From contig NZ_CP140772.1 of assembly GCF_037893185.1 (NCBI RefSeq), positions 1,426,001 to 1,490,000 of the forward strand: DNA of 64,000 nt, in the 5' to 3' direction. A program made the position numbers and the translations under genes. The notes under the pieces are model-generated. The model searched no databases. It saw only the letters and a list, made by a program, of their open reading frames with translations, and was not told where the DNA came from. The DNA is from Chitinophaga sp. 180180018-3. GTDB taxonomy: Bacteria > Bacteroidota > Bacteroidia > Chitinophagales > Chitinophagaceae. Every line of letters begins with the position of its first letter. Within the stretch, counting starts at the first letter, position 1. Shown here one piece after another: positions 36,821 to 44,213 of the stretch.

Positions 36821-38107
36821 TTACGAACCGGATTTTTCGGTTATGACGAACATTTCGAGTTCTTGTTCACTATCTTCTAATTCAAGCCCATGCTGCATTA
36901 GTGCCTTCCGCAGTGCGGATATGTCAGCATAGGGCATATTCAAGGTAAGGTCGATGTTACCGGTAAAGCCAGTCTGATCTATCACGGGTGGTAGGCCGTA
37001 CATTTCGTTGAGTTTATACAGCAGGGCTGCTAGTGTTGTGTTACGTAGGAAAAGCAGGCTTCCATCGGGTCCGGTCCTTATTTCAGGCGATCCCCCAGCA
37101 GTAGATAACGTTGTGCCGGTAGTACTTTTTTTCAAGATGCAGCATTTAACCAGGCGTTTTTCCATCCGGCCATCTGCACGCAGATACCGGTTAAGGTCTT
37201 GCAACATATATGTTTGGAGCTGTTGTCTGCTTGTGGAAAGTGGACATCTCAATTCGTAACAAAGGCCGTATTGTTGCTGCCATTCAAAGAAATAGCCGTG
37301 TGTGGGAGTGTACCGGTAGGCCGCAGGATTATTAACCTCTAGGATTACCCTGTTACGGGGGAAGTTAACCAATCTGCCAAGCGCCATCAGGTATAGGTCA
37401 ATAACCTGCCAGTTGGTTGCATACCTCCGGATGATCCCAGTTGTGGTATCACTATTAATACCAGCTATCATGCCTAAGCCAGGTATAAAACCTGTGAGCG
37501 CACTGTAATACTCGACAGCGCCTTCTTTTATCGGAAGAACAGGTTTGAGCAGCGCCGCCTTATAGTCATATTGGACGAGATCATTTTTAGCTGGCAGATA
37601 ACTAAAATCCCCACGCAGCGCCGATTGTATGTTGTCAGCATTCAAATATTCGGCATACGTAATAGCCGATACTCTGCCGGACGGCGCTATCCAAACAATG
37701 TGAGGTATAGCAGCGTACGGAAACAGTTTTTGCAGAATGGTGTCACCAGTCAAAGTAGGTACAGGCGGGTGGTTAGCTGCGCCTGTACTGAAAAAATTCC
37801 GCACTATTTCTCTTTTTTGTGGAGTTACTGTAATAATCTGTATGCTATCTCCGAACTGGCGTTGCAGGCTGTCCAGCTTGGGAAGACCGGCTACACAGGC
37901 ACTACAGCTGGTAGTCCAGAAATCCAGGATCAGTAGTTTTCCTTTAAATCCGGCAAAGTTGCCTTTCTTTGCCGGAAAGTTGATGATTGGTGCTATTGAT
38001 ATCGCGGGAACAGTTTCACCTATATGTAGCGGCGCTATTGGTATGGTTTGCCCGAATAGTATCAGGAATGGGCATAGCATTCCCGTCAGGAAAATTAATC
38101 TTTTCAT
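36821..38107 (-). CDS. TlpA-like thioredoxin with a C-terminal STN/DUF3738-like domain
   Basis: 428 residues. The signal peptide is followed by a thioredoxin-fold TlpA domain: KGKLLILDFWTTSCSACVAGLP, with the C-S-A-C redox pair and a downstream cis-proline strand near VPTLTGD and AIPHIVW. The C-terminal ~75 residues (TLAALLYKLNEMYGLPPVIDQTGF) resemble the DUF3738/STN-like module that recurs with TlpA in Bacteroidota. It is first in the TlpA-SusC-SusD operon and likely works in the periplasm as a disulfide reductase or oxidase for the transport system or its peptide cargo. A long structured leader precedes the gene. Confidence 0.82.
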   Translation of the reverse strand: MKRLIFLTGMLCPFLILFGQTIPIAPLHIGETVPAISIAPIINFPAKKGNFAGFKGKLLILDFWTTSCSACVAGLPKLDSLQRQFGDSIQIITVTPQKREIVRNFFSTGAANHPPVPTLTGDTILQKLFPYAAIPHIVWIAPSGRVSAITYAEYLNADNIQSALRGDFSYLPAKNDLVQYDYKAALLKPVLPIKEGAVEYYSALTGFIPGLGMIAGINSDTTTGIIRRYATNWQVIDLYLMALGRLVNFPRNRVILEVNNPAAYRYTPTHGYFFEWQQQYGLCYELRCPLSTSRQQLQTYMLQDLNRYLRADGRMEKRLVKCCILKKSTTGTTLSTAGGSPEIRTGPDGSLLFLRNTTLAALLYKLNEMYGLPPVIDQTGFTGNIDLTLNMPYADISALRKALMQHGLELEDSEQELEMFVITEKSGS

Positions 38108-38360
38108 GATGGTAGAATTAGAATGAAGAATTGCGTTCAGTATTCCGCTGGCAGATCAGGTGAGCGGATATGAAGATTGTAAGATGGTTGATATATCATA
38201 ACGGCTGGTTTAATGTTGAAGCAATAAATTAGCCCCAGCGGATAGACATCCGCAGGCCGTCCTTAGATTTTAATCCCTATAGCTTGTAAAAAAATAAGTT
38301 TGCAAATGAATCTCGGTGGAGTAATGATCGTAGCCGGGGTGCAACTACGTATAGATATGA

Positions 38361-38498
38361 CCGGTAGGGGCATAAAAAAGACGTGGGTTAGTCCCTACCG
38401 ATCAACAGGGCTACGACACCCCAGGCACCGAATAGGAACGCCCACGCCGTAACGTGAGCGTTTCACTCGATCTCCCGGTGCCTCTTCAAATGTCGTAG
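38361..38498 (-). promoter_or_regulatory. Long structured 5' leader of the TlpA-SusC-SusD operon
   Basis: Several nested hairpins fold on this stretch. The outer stem is ctacgaca (38411-38418) with tgtcgtag (38491-38498). Inside it, aggcaccg (38423-38430) pairs with cggtgcct (38476-38483), enclosing cgcccacg/cgtgagcg (38439-38446 with 38453-38460). A further stem, cggtaggg with ccctaccg (38362-38369 with 38393-38400), follows toward the gene. The leader runs from the promoter near 38555 to the TlpA start at 38107. It may be a riboswitch, a small RNA or an attenuator; no known class was recognised. Confidence 0.5.
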
Positions 38499-38554
38499 TT
38501 TGTTGATGCCGAGATTGCAAGCAATACGCTTATAATCATATATTTATAAGTCTG

Positions 38555-38585
38555 CAAATGTACATCACTAGGATGTATTTGCAAA
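38555..38585 (-). promoter_or_regulatory. Consensus promoter overlapped by a dyad
   Basis: On the minus strand TTTG (38582-38585), 19 bases, then TACATTTG (38555-38562) match the Bacteroidota -33/-7 consensus exactly. The same bases form an inverted repeat (tgcaaat..acatc / gatgt..atttgca), a likely operator. It would drive the structured leader and the TlpA-SusC-SusD operon. Confidence 0.6.
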
Positions 38586-38744
38586 GAATGAAATAACCAT
38601 TTGTCAGAATTTATCGTATGTAATCCAAAACACTGATAACTGTGAATTGTAATTATACCCTTTCTCACATAAAGATACGGAAATTTTCATTTTATGCTAA
38701 TTCTAGCATCAAAATATTTTTTAGTTCGATGCACTTTCCGGTTT

Positions 38745-39134
38745 ATGGAAAAGAGCAAAGTATTTCTTAAAAATCGGCTAGGCTTAGGTTTAGTCAAATG
38801 GATTGCTGGCAATAAAGAACAAGCAAAGAAAAATAAAGAGGCTGGAATCCAGGATTTAAGTTTAGTAAAAAGCCTTCGGGGATTGGAATCTTCATCAGGT
38901 ATAAGTTACCGGATCTTACAAGGTATTTCCAAAGGAGAAAGAAGCCCTGAATATACAACGTTAGAAGCAATTGCAGAAGCCTTTGGAACAAAGTTAAGTG
39001 TATTCCTTGCTTATTGTGAGGCGCTCCCTGATAATGATGTCCAACAGGCAATGGAAGCGAATAAAAAGGCTAAAAGTAAAGAAGCAAATAAGAGAGCAAA
39101 GAGTAAAGTTGTAAAAGGAAGAAAAAAACCATAA
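38745..39134 (+). CDS. XRE-family HTH transcriptional regulator
   Basis: 129 residues from the ATG at 38745; the open frame extends 17 codons upstream but MEKSKV has the better start. The central part is a helix-turn-helix: LSLVKSLRGLESSSGISYRIL then QGISKGERSPEYTTLEAIAEAFGTKLSVF, the classic XRE layout. The C-terminal tail is highly basic (KKAKSKEANKRAKSK). It is divergent to the TlpA operon and separated from it by the promoter/dyad region, so it is a natural candidate repressor of that promoter. Confidence 0.8.
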   Translation: MEKSKVFLKNRLGLGLVKWIAGNKEQAKKNKEAGIQDLSLVKSLRGLESSSGISYRILQGISKGERSPEYTTLEAIAEAFGTKLSVFLAYCEALPDNDVQQAMEANKKAKSKEANKRAKSKVVKGRKKP

Positions 39135-39259
39135 AATTTATCAAGTAAAATTTCCATCCTGATTCTTGGTCCTATCGTGGAATTTTTTTGAGAGGATATT
39201 GTAAATTGCACCGTTAACCATTTACTACCTCCGGGTGTTCACTAATAAATTCCGTTATT

Positions 39260-39799
39260 ATGAGAACTCTATTACTGATCCTCGCAATAGCCTTTCTCTC
39301 TGCCTGTAGCTCAAAGAAACTTGGCCGGGAACAAGCAGCAGAAATAATCAAAAAAGCCTATCCCCGCACAATTGATTGGGATATCTATACTGCTGATCCC
39401 CAGTCAGCGGCAAAAGCGCTTAATACAAAGTTGGAGCAGGATGGATATATCATCATTCAAAAGAAGCAATCACTGGCGGATATCGGTAATCCATTTATCT
39501 CGTTCACAGAAAAATCAAAGCCCTATCTTATGGAAACTCCGGAGAAAGATAAGGCTATTAATGTTCAGAAGGTTAAACTGGCGGAACAGCATTTTAAGGA
39601 AGTTACCGGTATGCAACTGTTGAGCAATGATAAGAAGGCTATCGTTGAATATACAGTCATCTATCAAAACGTTACTCCGTTTGTACCTCTTTCAACGCTG
39701 AAGATTGAGCCGGAATTAAAGCGTAAAGCATATTTTGCTTTATACGATGATGGCTGGCGTATTGTAGAGAAGCCGGATATCGATTTCCTGGTACAATAA
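39260..39799 (+). CDS. Hypothetical lipoprotein
   Basis: 179 residues with a lipoprotein signal ending AFLSACSSKK (lipobox Cys about 16). The mature domain is alpha/beta with DGYIIIQKKQS, a TVIYQNVTPF strand and a C-terminal YDDGWRIVEKPD. It has no further membrane segment. I do not recognise a family. Its position between the XRE gene and small element genes suggests an envelope role in the mobile element, possibly in surface exclusion, which is inference. Confidence 0.55.
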   Translation: MRTLLLILAIAFLSACSSKKLGREQAAEIIKKAYPRTIDWDIYTADPQSAAKALNTKLEQDGYIIIQKKQSLADIGNPFISFTEKSKPYLMETPEKDKAINVQKVKLAEQHFKEVTGMQLLSNDKKAIVEYTVIYQNVTPFVPLSTLKIEPELKRKAYFALYDDGWRIVEKPDIDFLVQ

Positions 39800-39822
39800 C
39801 TTCGCGCTCACTATTCAGTAGG

Positions 39823-40089
39823 TTATCGATAACATTTTTCGAGGTTTTTGATTAAACTATCATTCATTTCATCGGTAATCTCTACAATTCTTCGTTTTTC
39901 TGCGAGACTAAGGTGATCACGGCTTTTTTCCTTAGTATATATATCCCGTGGTGGTTTGCTACGCATCTTCCGGTAGAATGTCGGTATGCTCCAGTTACAG
40001 TCCTCACAAACTTTTTCCCGGAAACTGGCTCCCATGTTTGAATATAATTCATGGAGGCTGTATAGAACGTTTCGTTTTTCTTTTTTCAT
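39823..40089 (-). CDS. Small hypothetical protein, possible DNA-binding
   Basis: 88 residues, basic, with FREKVCEDCNWSIPTFYRKM giving a helix-turn-helix-like stretch near the middle. No family was recognised. It is the last gene on the minus strand after the S24-like and SymE-like genes, separated by 168 bases that contain a small hairpin (agccgt/acggct). Confidence 0.45.
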   Translation of the reverse strand: MKKEKRNVLYSLHELYSNMGASFREKVCEDCNWSIPTFYRKMRSKPPRDIYTKEKSRDHLSLAEKRRIVEITDEMNDSLIKNLEKCYR

Positions 40090-40257
40090 ATGGGTAGTTT
40101 TGATATGGATGAAATTTGTGTGTAATTATTGGCAAACAAGCCGTAGACACGGCTCGTCGGTTATAAACAACAAAAAATGGAAAAAACAAACAATGAATAT
40201 TTTTGATAAGGCACAATAAGAATAAGGTGCCGTCATATATCTCGCAAGTATCTCTTT

Positions 40258-40617
40258 TTAGGATATTTGATCGCGCAGCAATTCTATTTTTGTTGGAATT
40301 TCTATATCATCAGGTTTTACCATTTTTACCTTGAATAAAGCCTTAGAGCCCTCTCCAGCCATTTTGACCCCTGTTCCTGTCCGGATATCGACAAACCAGA
40401 GCATATGCTTTTCTCTTCTCCCTGCAAGGAATTGTTTTGCGCCATTTTCGTAGGCAATCACATAAATGTCGCTTCCCACAAGCTGAATATCATCTAATGG
40501 TATTTTCTCCAGGAACACGATACTACCTGCCATAATGAAGGGTGGAACCTTATCTGTCTTTATGTGCATGTAATGTGTGGATTGCAAAAGGAGTTTTTCT
40601 TGTTTAGACGTGGTCAT
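40258..40617 (-). CDS. Hypothetical, S24/LexA-like beta-fold (weak)
   Basis: 119 residues. A stretch of IMAGSIVFLEKIPLDDIQLVGSDIYVIAYENG recalls the S24 peptidase-like fold seen in LexA and phage repressors, but no catalytic Ser-Lys pair is evident, so any enzyme role is doubtful. It has no DNA-binding domain of its own. It is 26 bases downstream of the SymE-like gene on the same strand, so likely part of the HEPN-SymE unit and perhaps a regulator of it. Confidence 0.4.
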   Translation of the reverse strand: MTTSKQEKLLLQSTHYMHIKTDKVPPFIMAGSIVFLEKIPLDDIQLVGSDIYVIAYENGAKQFLAGRREKHMLWFVDIRTGTGVKMAGEGSKALFKVKMVKPDDIEIPTKIELLRDQIS

Positions 40618-40643
40618 ATAAATTATTTTAGATAATGAAAATG

Positions 40644-40898
40644 TCAGATTACTTTCTTCGCCTTCTGATATTTTAAACCTCCGAAAGGTTGCCCTGAAAT
40701 CGGATCAGTCACCGATTTTATTTTTTTTATCTTCAATGAATCTCTACTTACTGTAACGGATATACGATCTCCAATTTTAAATCCGGCTTGTGCGAGCCAA
40801 TGACCTGAAAGATTTACCCAGGGAACGCGAATATAATCGCCAATTCTCGGTACTGATTTGTAATGAATCAATACGTTTCGGTTTGTTTTGCTACTCAT
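40644..40898 (-). CDS. SymE-like type I toxin-like protein
   Basis: 84 residues from the ATG at 40898 (the open frame extends 13 codons further upstream). VPWVNLSGHWLAQAGFKIGDRISVTVSRDSLKI matches the compact AbrB-like fold of SymE toxins, whose E. coli member cleaves mRNA. Its start overlaps the stop of the upstream HEPN gene (ATGA at 40895-40898), giving translational coupling. Because SymE proteins also occur as harmless AbrB-like regulators, toxicity is not certain. Confidence 0.65.
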   Translation of the reverse strand: MSSKTNRNVLIHYKSVPRIGDYIRVPWVNLSGHWLAQAGFKIGDRISVTVSRDSLKIKKIKSVTDPISGQPFGGLKYQKAKKVI

Positions 40899-42079
40899 AA
40901 GGGTTGGTTTATGGTTGAAATAGTACGATACGGGCAATATGGGAGCTGTCCAAACTGGCAGACGATTTCAGCTAATGTTCCTTTAATTACGTTCTCTAAT
41001 TCAGATAATTTTTCAAACAACGTATTTAGATCAATATCAGAGATACTGTATTCATCTGAGAAGTTATACCTCGATTTTTTGTACGCTTGATTGAGTAGTT
41101 GCAGCAGTGCATTGTCTCTCGGATCATCTTCCTTGAAAACCTTACCGATATTTTCAGTAAAAAATAGCGTTGCCTTTATAAGTGTATTCAGGTTATGTGT
41201 ATGTGAAGCTGAGCCCATCACAGATATCAATAAAGCTCTTAATGAATGCTCTGCTGCCTGATGGATGGAAAATGTTGCCAGTGCTGGTTTATTGTTCCGG
41301 CGATAGTACGCTGCACCTTCTTGGAAATCATGTACTAAAGAAAAAATTTTATCGAAAATATCCCAGGATTTTTGTTGCATTACTTCAGAAGGTACATAGT
41401 GTTTTTTAGGAAGGATAGTATGATGACCGTTATACTTTATGCGTTCCGGTCTGCATACTCGCTCGTAAAACAGATGTCCATCTTTTAGCGCATTATATAC
41501 CTCACTGGCTGGTCGGATCTGAATATTTACGGGCAATTCAGAATCGAAATATCCGTGAATTTTCTTTTCCAATTCAGCGTGGGGAATTTCGTTATTATGG
41601 GTAAGATATAGGAGGCTGGCTGCATAGTCAGCTCTACTATGATACTTTATTAAAAAAATTTTGTCAATCACCGGTATGCTGGTCCCGGAATCAATGATCC
41701 CATACATAATTGGATTATCTTCTAGTTTATCGCATTCCTCTTCACATACAATTTCGTCCTCTTCTACCGGATTCATTGTTGTTGACCATTGAATTTTTTC
41801 ATCTTTCCACAGTTTATGTACAAGATATCCGGCTTCAATGAATTTCTCCAGCATCTCATAAAAGAAAACTATGTCTCCCCTTGTGTTGCGGTCTAGTTCT
41901 TTATTATAATTTCCCGTCACGGTCGATTTGATGATCTCCCATAAACTATTACGTAAACCTGATAAGTCATCCAGGAGAAAGAAATCCTGTAATACCTTAA
42001 ATGGATTTTTAACTTCCGGAAGTGAGAGCGTAAATGTCCGGTTCATCCATGCTGGTTGAAGGTTTGTTCCATCTAACAT
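40895..42079 (-). CDS. HEPN-domain protein, probable toxin-like
   Basis: 394 residues. The C-terminal half is a HEPN domain: a helix with ATFSIHQAAEHSLRALLISVMGS and then HTHNLNTLIKATLF, the layout of PF05168 proteins. The N-terminal ~200 residues are unrecognised and could bind nucleotide or a partner. HEPN proteins often act as RNases in toxin-antitoxin and abortive infection. Here the downstream partner gene is a SymE-like protein overlapped by four bases. A three-gene unit of HEPN, SymE-like and S24-like proteins in a conjugative element is unusual. Confidence 0.7.
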   Translation of the reverse strand: MLDGTNLQPAWMNRTFTLSLPEVKNPFKVLQDFFLLDDLSGLRNSLWEIIKSTVTGNYNKELDRNTRGDIVFFYEMLEKFIEAGYLVHKLWKDEKIQWSTTMNPVEEDEIVCEEECDKLEDNPIMYGIIDSGTSIPVIDKIFLIKYHSRADYAASLLYLTHNNEIPHAELEKKIHGYFDSELPVNIQIRPASEVYNALKDGHLFYERVCRPERIKYNGHHTILPKKHYVPSEVMQQKSWDIFDKIFSLVHDFQEGAAYYRRNNKPALATFSIHQAAEHSLRALLISVMGSASHTHNLNTLIKATLFFTENIGKVFKEDDPRDNALLQLLNQAYKKSRYNFSDEYSISDIDLNTLFEKLSELENVIKGTLAEIVCQFGQLPYCPYRTISTINQPL

Positions 42080-42175
42080 AAAATTGGGTTTAGATTTGAA
42101 GGATAATTTTGGTTGCAGGGATGAAAATATAAGGAATATACAGCGCTATATGTGTTTGGGGTAATCAAGACTAAA

Positions 42176-42490
42176 TCACTGTTCCATATCGTCAAATGAA
42201 GGTAGATTCTTATCCTTTCCCCGATTTTTCACTTCATGATTCAATAATTCAAGCGTTTTCTTTAAGTACCCACAGAAGATAAGTATCTCGTGCCTCTTGG
42301 ATTCAGGGAAGCAAAATATTACATTGCCCTGCGATACCGCGCAAAGGTCGTTGATCATGGATTGAGCAGTATCTAAGGGAAAAATCTTAAAAAGTGAATA
42401 GAACATTCCCCATGCCAGTTTGTATTGTTCATCAATTGGCTTTCTTTTAAATGCTTCCAGGAGAACAATTAGTTGCTCATGTTGATTCAT
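42176..42490 (-). CDS. Small hypothetical protein
   Basis: 104 residues, helical and hydrophilic, with WGMFYSLFKIFPLDTAQSMIND and a C-terminal KNLPSFDD. No family, no signal peptide. It lies 96 bases upstream of the HEPN gene, on the same strand, so may belong to its transcript. Confidence 0.45.
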   Translation of the reverse strand: MNQHEQLIVLLEAFKRKPIDEQYKLAWGMFYSLFKIFPLDTAQSMINDLCAVSQGNVIFCFPESKRHEILIFCGYLKKTLELLNHEVKNRGKDKNLPSFDDMEQ

Positions 42491-42962
42491 AATAGCAGTT
42501 TTAGACTTTAGATGTCAATACCATTCTGTCGGACCTGACTGGCCCGATAATAGAATAGACTTTGCAATGTGAAGGGAGAAATCTTGGAAGGACTAAGATG
42601 TTATACTGGTGCAGTGTAACTATGATTCTAAAATTACCAAAATGAATATTACAAACCAAATTACTGACCTGTATTTCTCTGGCCGAGGTAAATCATAATC
42701 AGCCAAGTTCCCTACCTACCCTCAATATTTTTTTTTCATTTTTCTTTTCCCAACAGATTACTTCTGAAATTATATAAGTTGACCGACAGCAAGTTATCCT
42801 CCCTACTACTAGGTGTGTAAGGTTTTTTCGGGTTTATTCAGGTGCATATTTGTACCCGAACAGTTCATAGTACCAGAAGCAGATAGATATGTGGTGAGTG
42901 CGTGTGCTTGACAAACATAGGCTGCGTGATGGTGATGATGTGTGGTTTGAAAAATACAGCCT
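42491..42962 (+). other. Tra-operon upstream region with repeat and promoter-like site
   Basis: 470 bases without a gene. ctactactaggtgtg at 42803-42817 repeats exactly the 15-base word at 31595-31609. A T-rich tract and CATATTTG (one mismatch to TAnnTTTG) near 42847 form a possible promoter for the tra operon. Confidence 0.4.
42803..42817 (+). repeat. 15-base direct repeat, copy 2
   Basis: ctactactaggtgtg, identical to 31595-31609, in the spacer before the tra operon. The copies enclose about 11.2 kb. Confidence 0.6.
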
Positions 42963-43406
42963 ATGTTAAGTTCATTTTCATGGGCGAGCTACCTGATGGT
43001 AGCCGCCCTTTTAATCGGCATCTATTACTGTATTGTTATCGTCCGGTATTACCGGAACGATATCAGCAAATTATCTTCTCGCCGCCAAAGAGAAGGTGAT
43101 GAACCCGTTAGCCCCCAGCTGTCATTGTTTGATGACGCACCTGAAGATCATGCTACCATAAATCCCGCAGACCTTTTTACACCTGCATTGGGGCTATCGG
43201 CAAGGATCAGGGAAGTAATGAACAAGGCCGCCAATGAAAAATACAGCAAGGCAGGATTGGTCCTGATTCTGCGCAAACTTATTGCTGAATACCCAGCACT
43301 GAAGGGCACACCATTTCAGGTTGCTATCAACAATGTCATTATAACGGAAAGTAAAGCTATGGGTGCCGCTGGCCTTGATGAAGGCGATGTTGATCTTTTG
43401 TGGTAA
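42963..43406 (+). CDS. Conserved hypothetical protein at the head of the tra operon
   Basis: 147 residues. The N-terminus has one membrane helix (YLMVAALLIGIYYCIVIVRYY, residues about 10-30). A charged linker follows, then a helical domain with LSARIREVMNKAANEKYSKAG and a C-terminal acidic tail (DEGDVDLLW). It stands at the front of the mating-pore operon and the next gene begins 55 bases later. The function is unknown; it may be a small inner-membrane component or entry-exclusion protein. Confidence 0.55.
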   Translation: MLSSFSWASYLMVAALLIGIYYCIVIVRYYRNDISKLSSRRQREGDEPVSPQLSLFDDAPEDHATINPADLFTPALGLSARIREVMNKAANEKYSKAGLVLILRKLIAEYPALKGTPFQVAINNVIITESKAMGAAGLDEGDVDLLW

Positions 43407-43460
43407 GTACCGACCGGCGGCTACACCTATAGTGTATTTGTGAGATATAAAATGTGAAGT

Positions 43461-43808
43461 ATGAAAGTGAGGTGGTTGAATTTAAAGTATCACAAAGATG
43501 TCTGCATTTTCGTAGGGGTTACACTGTTAGTGTCATTGGTTAATACAGCAGTAATGGCCCAGGGAACGGCTGATGGGAAGGCTGGCATAAAAGAGGCCAG
43601 CGACAAGGTACGTAGCTATTTTGATACCGGAACAGACTTAATGTACGCGGTTGGCGCCGTCGTTGGATTAATCGGTGCTGTAAAGGTTTATCAGAAGTGG
43701 TCCAGTGGAGATCCGGATACATCGCGCGTTGCCGCTGCATGGTTCGGCAGTTGTGTGTTTTTGGTGGTTGTTGCTACCGTGTTGAAATCGTTCTTTGGTA
43801 TCACCTGA
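43461..43808 (+). CDS. traE: TraE (DUF4134) conjugal transfer protein
   Basis: 115 residues. The signal-like N-terminal helix ends TAVMAQG and the mature part holds two further membrane helices (LMYAVGAVVGLIGAVKVYQKW and WFGSCVFLVVVATVL) with the family motif VYQKWSSGDPDTSR between them, the Bacteroides TraE arrangement. It is likely a small inner-membrane or pilin-like pore component, similar to VirB2/VirB3. It lies directly before TraF with a 28-base spacer. Confidence 0.8.
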   Translation: MKVRWLNLKYHKDVCIFVGVTLLVSLVNTAVMAQGTADGKAGIKEASDKVRSYFDTGTDLMYAVGAVVGLIGAVKVYQKWSSGDPDTSRVAAAWFGSCVFLVVVATVLKSFFGIT

Positions 43809-43835
43809 TACCAGTTACGCTAAAGAGTACAGTGT

Positions 43836-44213
43836 ATGGCAAACAGTGTTTATACCGTCAATAAAGGAATCAATATCAGTATTGAGTTTAAAGGATTGAA
43901 AGCACAGTATATATGGTATTTGGCTGGTGGTCTGCTTGGTATTATGATCCTGTTTGCCATTCTGTATATCGCTGGCGTGAATCCCTATGTATGTGTTGCT
44001 ATCGCCCTGGGAACGGGAGCTGGTCTGGTTTCATGGGTTTATCGGTTAAGCAATACATACGGTGAACACGGCTTAAGCAAGAAATGGGCAAGGCGGCAAA
44101 TTCCCCCCTGCATAAGAGCAGGGAAAGGCCATGAAATATTTATTGGCAATATAAGTGGTCGTTATGGTAAAGGTGTTGGAGGAAATGTTGCCAATCATGA
44201 GCGTGGAACATGA
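43836..44213 (+). CDS. traF: TraF (DUF4133) conjugal transfer protein
   Basis: 125 residues with YTVNKGINISIEFKGLKAQYIWYLAGG, the DUF4133 signature, and two membrane helices (about 28-48 and 50-68). The family is a small membrane component similar to VirB3. The C-terminal ~16 codons read over the start of traG in another frame, giving a 50-base overlap. This may be coupling or a lost original stop. Confidence 0.8.
   Translation: MANSVYTVNKGINISIEFKGLKAQYIWYLAGGLLGIMILFAILYIAGVNPYVCVAIALGTGAGLVSWVYRLSNTYGEHGLSKKWARRQIPPCIRAGKGHEIFIGNISGRYGKGVGGNVANHERGT

Noticed and set aside
38411..38498. Group II intron domain V or tmRNA-like resemblance in the structured leader
   Set aside because: The gagtgaaacgctcac stretch recalls domain V, but the lower stem and catalytic triad do not pair correctly and no reverse transcriptase is present; the tmRNA tag frame was not found.
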